A stretch of 8,601 bases of DNA, taken from MKRK01 sp001896915 (GTDB lineage Bacteria > Bacillota > Clostridia > Oscillospirales > Acutalibacteraceae). A program made the position numbers and the translations under genes. The stretch is taken from assembly GCA_937973935.1 (NCBI GenBank), contig CALJJF010000086.1, positions 1 through 8,601 on the forward strand, in the 5' to 3' direction. Positions 6,805 through 8,601 of the stretch are shown piece by piece (within the stretch, counting starts at the first letter, position 1; each line of letters opens with the position of its first letter). The notes beneath the pieces were generated by a model. The model was not told where the DNA came from. It saw only the letters and a list, made by a program, of their open reading frames with translations, and searched no databases.

Positions 6805-7490
6805 CAGTTTCTCCTGCTTGAACGCAGAAAGTAGTATATCAGCATCATAAGGGATTGAAGAAGGGCGGCAATGTAGGTAAGTGCTGCTGCTGTCAATACT
6901 TTTTTTGCTCCTTCCGCTTCTTCAGTTGTCAAAAAACCGCTGGTTCCGATTGCGTTCAGCGCTCTTCTGCTGGCGTCAAATTCCACAGGCAGTGTAATCA
7001 GCTGAAACAAAACAGCAAACGCAAAGAATATCAGACCGATATAGCTGAGAAACGGAAAATTAAAAATAATACCCGCAATGATGACAAGCGGTCCGATGCT
7101 GCTTCCTAAGCTGCTGACAGGGAAGATCGCATTTCTCGCCTTGATGGGTGCATAACCGGTGTTATGCTGGATGGCATGTCCTACCTCATGGGCTGCAATG
7201 CCGATGGCAGAGATGGAATTCCCATTATACACACCCTCAGACAGGCTGACAATTTTTGTCCGCGGGTCATAATTGTCTGTCAGTTTTCCTTCGATGGGCA
7301 CAACATTCACGTCAAAAATTCCGTTCGCATGTAAGATTTCCCTTGCCGCGTCTGCGCCGGTCATCCCTTTTGCATTGACGATTGCGCCGTATTTACTGTA
7401 TCGTGATTTCACAAGAAACTGTGCCAACAGCATGAGCGCAATGGGTGGCAGCATAAACATATAATACATTGGATCAAAATAATGAAACAT
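6804..7490 (-). CDS. YugP-type zinc-dependent membrane metallopeptidase
   Basis: This 228-residue protein matches the family of membrane zinc peptidases typified by Bacillus subtilis YugP (neutral zinc metallopeptidase, Zn_peptidase_2). Its substrate is not established. A hydrophobic segment near residues 9-27 anchors the N-terminus. HEVGH (101-105) is the HEXXH zinc site, and Glu170 in the conserved LPVEFDASRRA segment is a plausible third ligand by analogy with related membrane peptidases. Further hydrophobic stretches at about 130-145, 147-167 and 203-221 look like transmembrane helices. The ATG at 7490 is preceded by AGGAGGG (7498-7504) at ideal spacing, so the start is firm. It lies 16 bases after the fmt stop, and its own stop overlaps the rsmB start. 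This family is often found in this translation cluster in clostridia, but why is unknown. B. subtilis YugP is encoded elsewhere, so the symbol is left blank. Confidence 0.9.
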   Translation of the reverse strand: MFHYFDPMYYMFMLPPIALMLLAQFLVKSRYSKYGAIVNAKGMTGADAAREILHANGIFDVNVVPIEGKLTDNYDPRTKIVSLSEGVYNGNSISAIGIAAHEVGHAIQHNTGYAPIKARNAIFPVSSLGSSIGPLVIIAGIIFNFPFLSYIGLIFFAFAVLFQLITLPVEFDASRRALNAIGTSGFLTTEEAEGAKKVLTAAALTYIAALLQSLMMLIYYFLRSSRRN

Positions 7491-7506
7491 ACAGATACCC
7501 TCCTGT

Positions 7507-8433
7507 TTATCCTAATAAAGTACCGCTTTCTATTTTTCGCCCTCTCAGCATATCGCAAGCAGCCATTCGTTTTGAGCCTTCCAGCTGAAGCTCTGTGATT
7601 TCCAGCTCTATCCCGTCGCCGCAGGCAACAATCAGGCTGTTTCTGGCTTCGGTCACTGTTCCCGCTTTTTTGTCCGTTGTTCCCAACACAGCGGTTTTAA
7701 AAATTTTCAGCAGCTTTCCCTCCAGAATTGTATATGCCGTCGGCCATGGGCGAAGCCCTCTTGCCAGATTGTGAATGCTCTGTGCGCCGGCGGTCCAGTC
7801 AATCAGACCGTCCTCTTTTTTGATGATGGGAGCATAGCTCGCTTCGCTGCTGTCTTGCTTGACCGGCGTAATGGCTCCGCTTTCCAGCCCTGTGAGGGTT
7901 GATAGCAATAACTCAGCACCCAGATCACAAAGACGTGTCATCAGCTCCTCAGCGGTTTCATCAGGACCGATGGCAATCTTTCTCATTTGCAAAATATCAC
8001 CCGTGTCCATGCCCTCGTCCAGCAGCATGGTGGTGACCCCCGTTTGGGTTTCGCCGCACACAATTGACCACTGCACAGGAGAAGCTCCTCTGTATTTTGG
8101 CAGGAGGGAGGCATGGACATTCACACAGCCGTATTTCGGCAGCTGCAATATTTCCTTGGGAAGAATTTTGCCGTATGCCACTACAACAATGAGCTCGGGG
8201 TTCAATTCCTGCAATATTTTCAGTGCTTCCCCGTCCCGCATGGAATTGTTTTGATACACCGTAAGATGATGCGCCAGCGCACATTCCTTGACCGGCGTGG
8301 GAGTCAGCGCATAGCCTCTGCCCTTTGGTTTGTCCGGCATGGTAAAGACGCCCTGAACCCTGTGACCGGCACCGATCAATGCCTCTAGCGGTGGCACGGC
8401 AAAGCCCGGTGTTCCCATATAAACAATATTCAA
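7507..8433 (-). CDS. fmt: Methionyl-tRNA formyltransferase
   Basis: Fmt transfers a formyl group from 10-formyl-tetrahydrofolate to Met-tRNA(fMet), giving the initiator tRNA for translation. The 308-residue length is normal for the family. The N-terminal Rossmann-like catalytic domain begins with IVYMGTPGFAV. The active-site segment NVHASLLPKYRGASPVQW (about residues 105-122) supplies Asn105 and His107, and EGMDTGD (140-146) supplies the catalytic Asp143. The C-terminal OB-like tRNA-binding domain begins around residue 205 and includes the conserved ARGLRPWPTAYT. The start is a TTG at 8433-8431, chosen because the family starts directly at M-x-IV-x-MGTP; the first ATG is the internal Met6 of that motif and would remove the first strand. 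A GAGG site (8440-8443) lies six bases upstream, inside the end of def. The stop is TAA at 7509-7507. Very confident of function. Confidence 0.97.
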   Translation of the reverse strand: MNIVYMGTPGFAVPPLEALIGAGHRVQGVFTMPDKPKGRGYALTPTPVKECALAHHLTVYQNNSMRDGEALKILQELNPELIVVVAYGKILPKEILQLPKYGCVNVHASLLPKYRGASPVQWSIVCGETQTGVTTMLLDEGMDTGDILQMRKIAIGPDETAEELMTRLCDLGAELLLSTLTGLESGAITPVKQDSSEASYAPIIKKEDGLIDWTAGAQSIHNLARGLRPWPTAYTILEGKLLKIFKTAVLGTTDKKAGTVTEARNSLIVACGDGIELEITELQLEGSKRMAACDMLRGRKIESGTLLG

Positions 8434-8434
8434 A

Positions 8435-8601
8435 TCAATCCTCTTCTTCCAGCCTGTTTAATTCTTTTTCACTTAACATCGTTGCTTTTGTCTTAAATAG
8501 TATGCCATCCAGGTGATCAATTTCATGACAAAATGCCCGGGCCTTCAGTTCTGTCCCGTCCACCGTGAATTCATTTCCGTCTCTGTCCTGTGCTTTGACC
8601 T
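8435..8601 (-). CDS. def: Peptide deformylase, C-terminal part (cut by window edge)
   Basis: Peptide deformylase removes the N-formyl group from nascent proteins in the cytoplasm, using a metal ion (normally iron). Only the last 54 codons are in the window; the 5' part lies beyond the right edge. Translating the minus strand gives a C-terminal segment with FCHEIDHLDG, the family's motif 3, in which HEIDH is the HEXXH metal site (two His ligands and the catalytic Glu). The Gly-rich motif 1 and the EGCLS-type motif 2 with the Cys ligand are outside the window. The protein ends in an acidic EEED tail and a TGA stop at 8437-8435. One base separates this stop from the fmt start, so the two genes are almost certainly co-transcribed and translationally coupled. 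They also act at opposite ends of the formyl-Met cycle. The call is secure despite truncation. Confidence 0.95.
   Translation of the reverse strand, partial: VKAQDRDGNEFTVDGTELKARAFCHEIDHLDGILFKTKATMLSEKELNRLEEED

Noticed and set aside
7859..8254. Plus-strand open frame of 131 codons
   Set aside because: Antisense to the fmt catalytic domain, whose active-site motifs are intact. No independent motif was seen.

Overview
The window reads as a core chromosomal segment of a low-to-mid-GC Bacillota, most likely a member of Clostridia. The gene order on the minus strand is def, fmt, a YugP-type zinc membrane peptidase, rsmB, rlmN, a PP2C phosphatase, a PASTA-domain Ser/Thr kinase, rsgA and thiN. 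This is the conserved clostridial/bacilli 'def-fmt-rsmB-rlmN-prpC-prkC-rsgA-thiN' neighbourhood. The assignment rests on gene order and motifs; the genus cannot be named from the sequence alone.

Layout, in transcription order from right to left: the C-terminal end of peptide deformylase (cut by the right edge, 8435-8601); fmt (TTG start, one base after the def stop); the zinc peptidase with a strong AGGAGG site; rsmB, whose ATG overlaps the peptidase stop as TGATG; rlmN, best started at a TTG four bases after the rsmB stop; a 63-base gap; the PP2C phosphatase; an 82-base gap; the PASTA kinase; rsgA, 12 bases after the kinase stop; and thiN. The last 111 bases at the left edge have no assignable gene. 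They do contain a good sigma-A-like promoter pointing left, out of the window.

Most of the genes concern making and checking the translation machinery: Fmt formylates initiator Met-tRNA, Def removes the formyl group, RsmB and RlmN methylate 16S and 23S rRNA (RlmN also tRNA), and RsgA is a GTPase of late 30S assembly. The kinase/phosphatase pair is a reversible Hanks-type signalling module that senses cell-wall fragments through PASTA repeats. In Bacillus subtilis the RsgA orthologue CpgA is a reported substrate of this kinase. Near-continuous packing suggests one long transcription unit, with possible breaks at the two gaps flanking the phosphatase.

The main anomaly is thiN. The intact frame starts without the usual N-terminal strand and glycine loop. 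A short fragment that looks like that missing N-terminus (MRCVIFG) lies immediately upstream in another frame and ends in a stop. This suggests a small out-of-frame deletion or a sequence error. rpe, often found between rsgA and thiN, is absent. I saw no mobile element, CRISPR array, tRNA, rRNA or new defence system; apart from these points the window is ordinary core genome.
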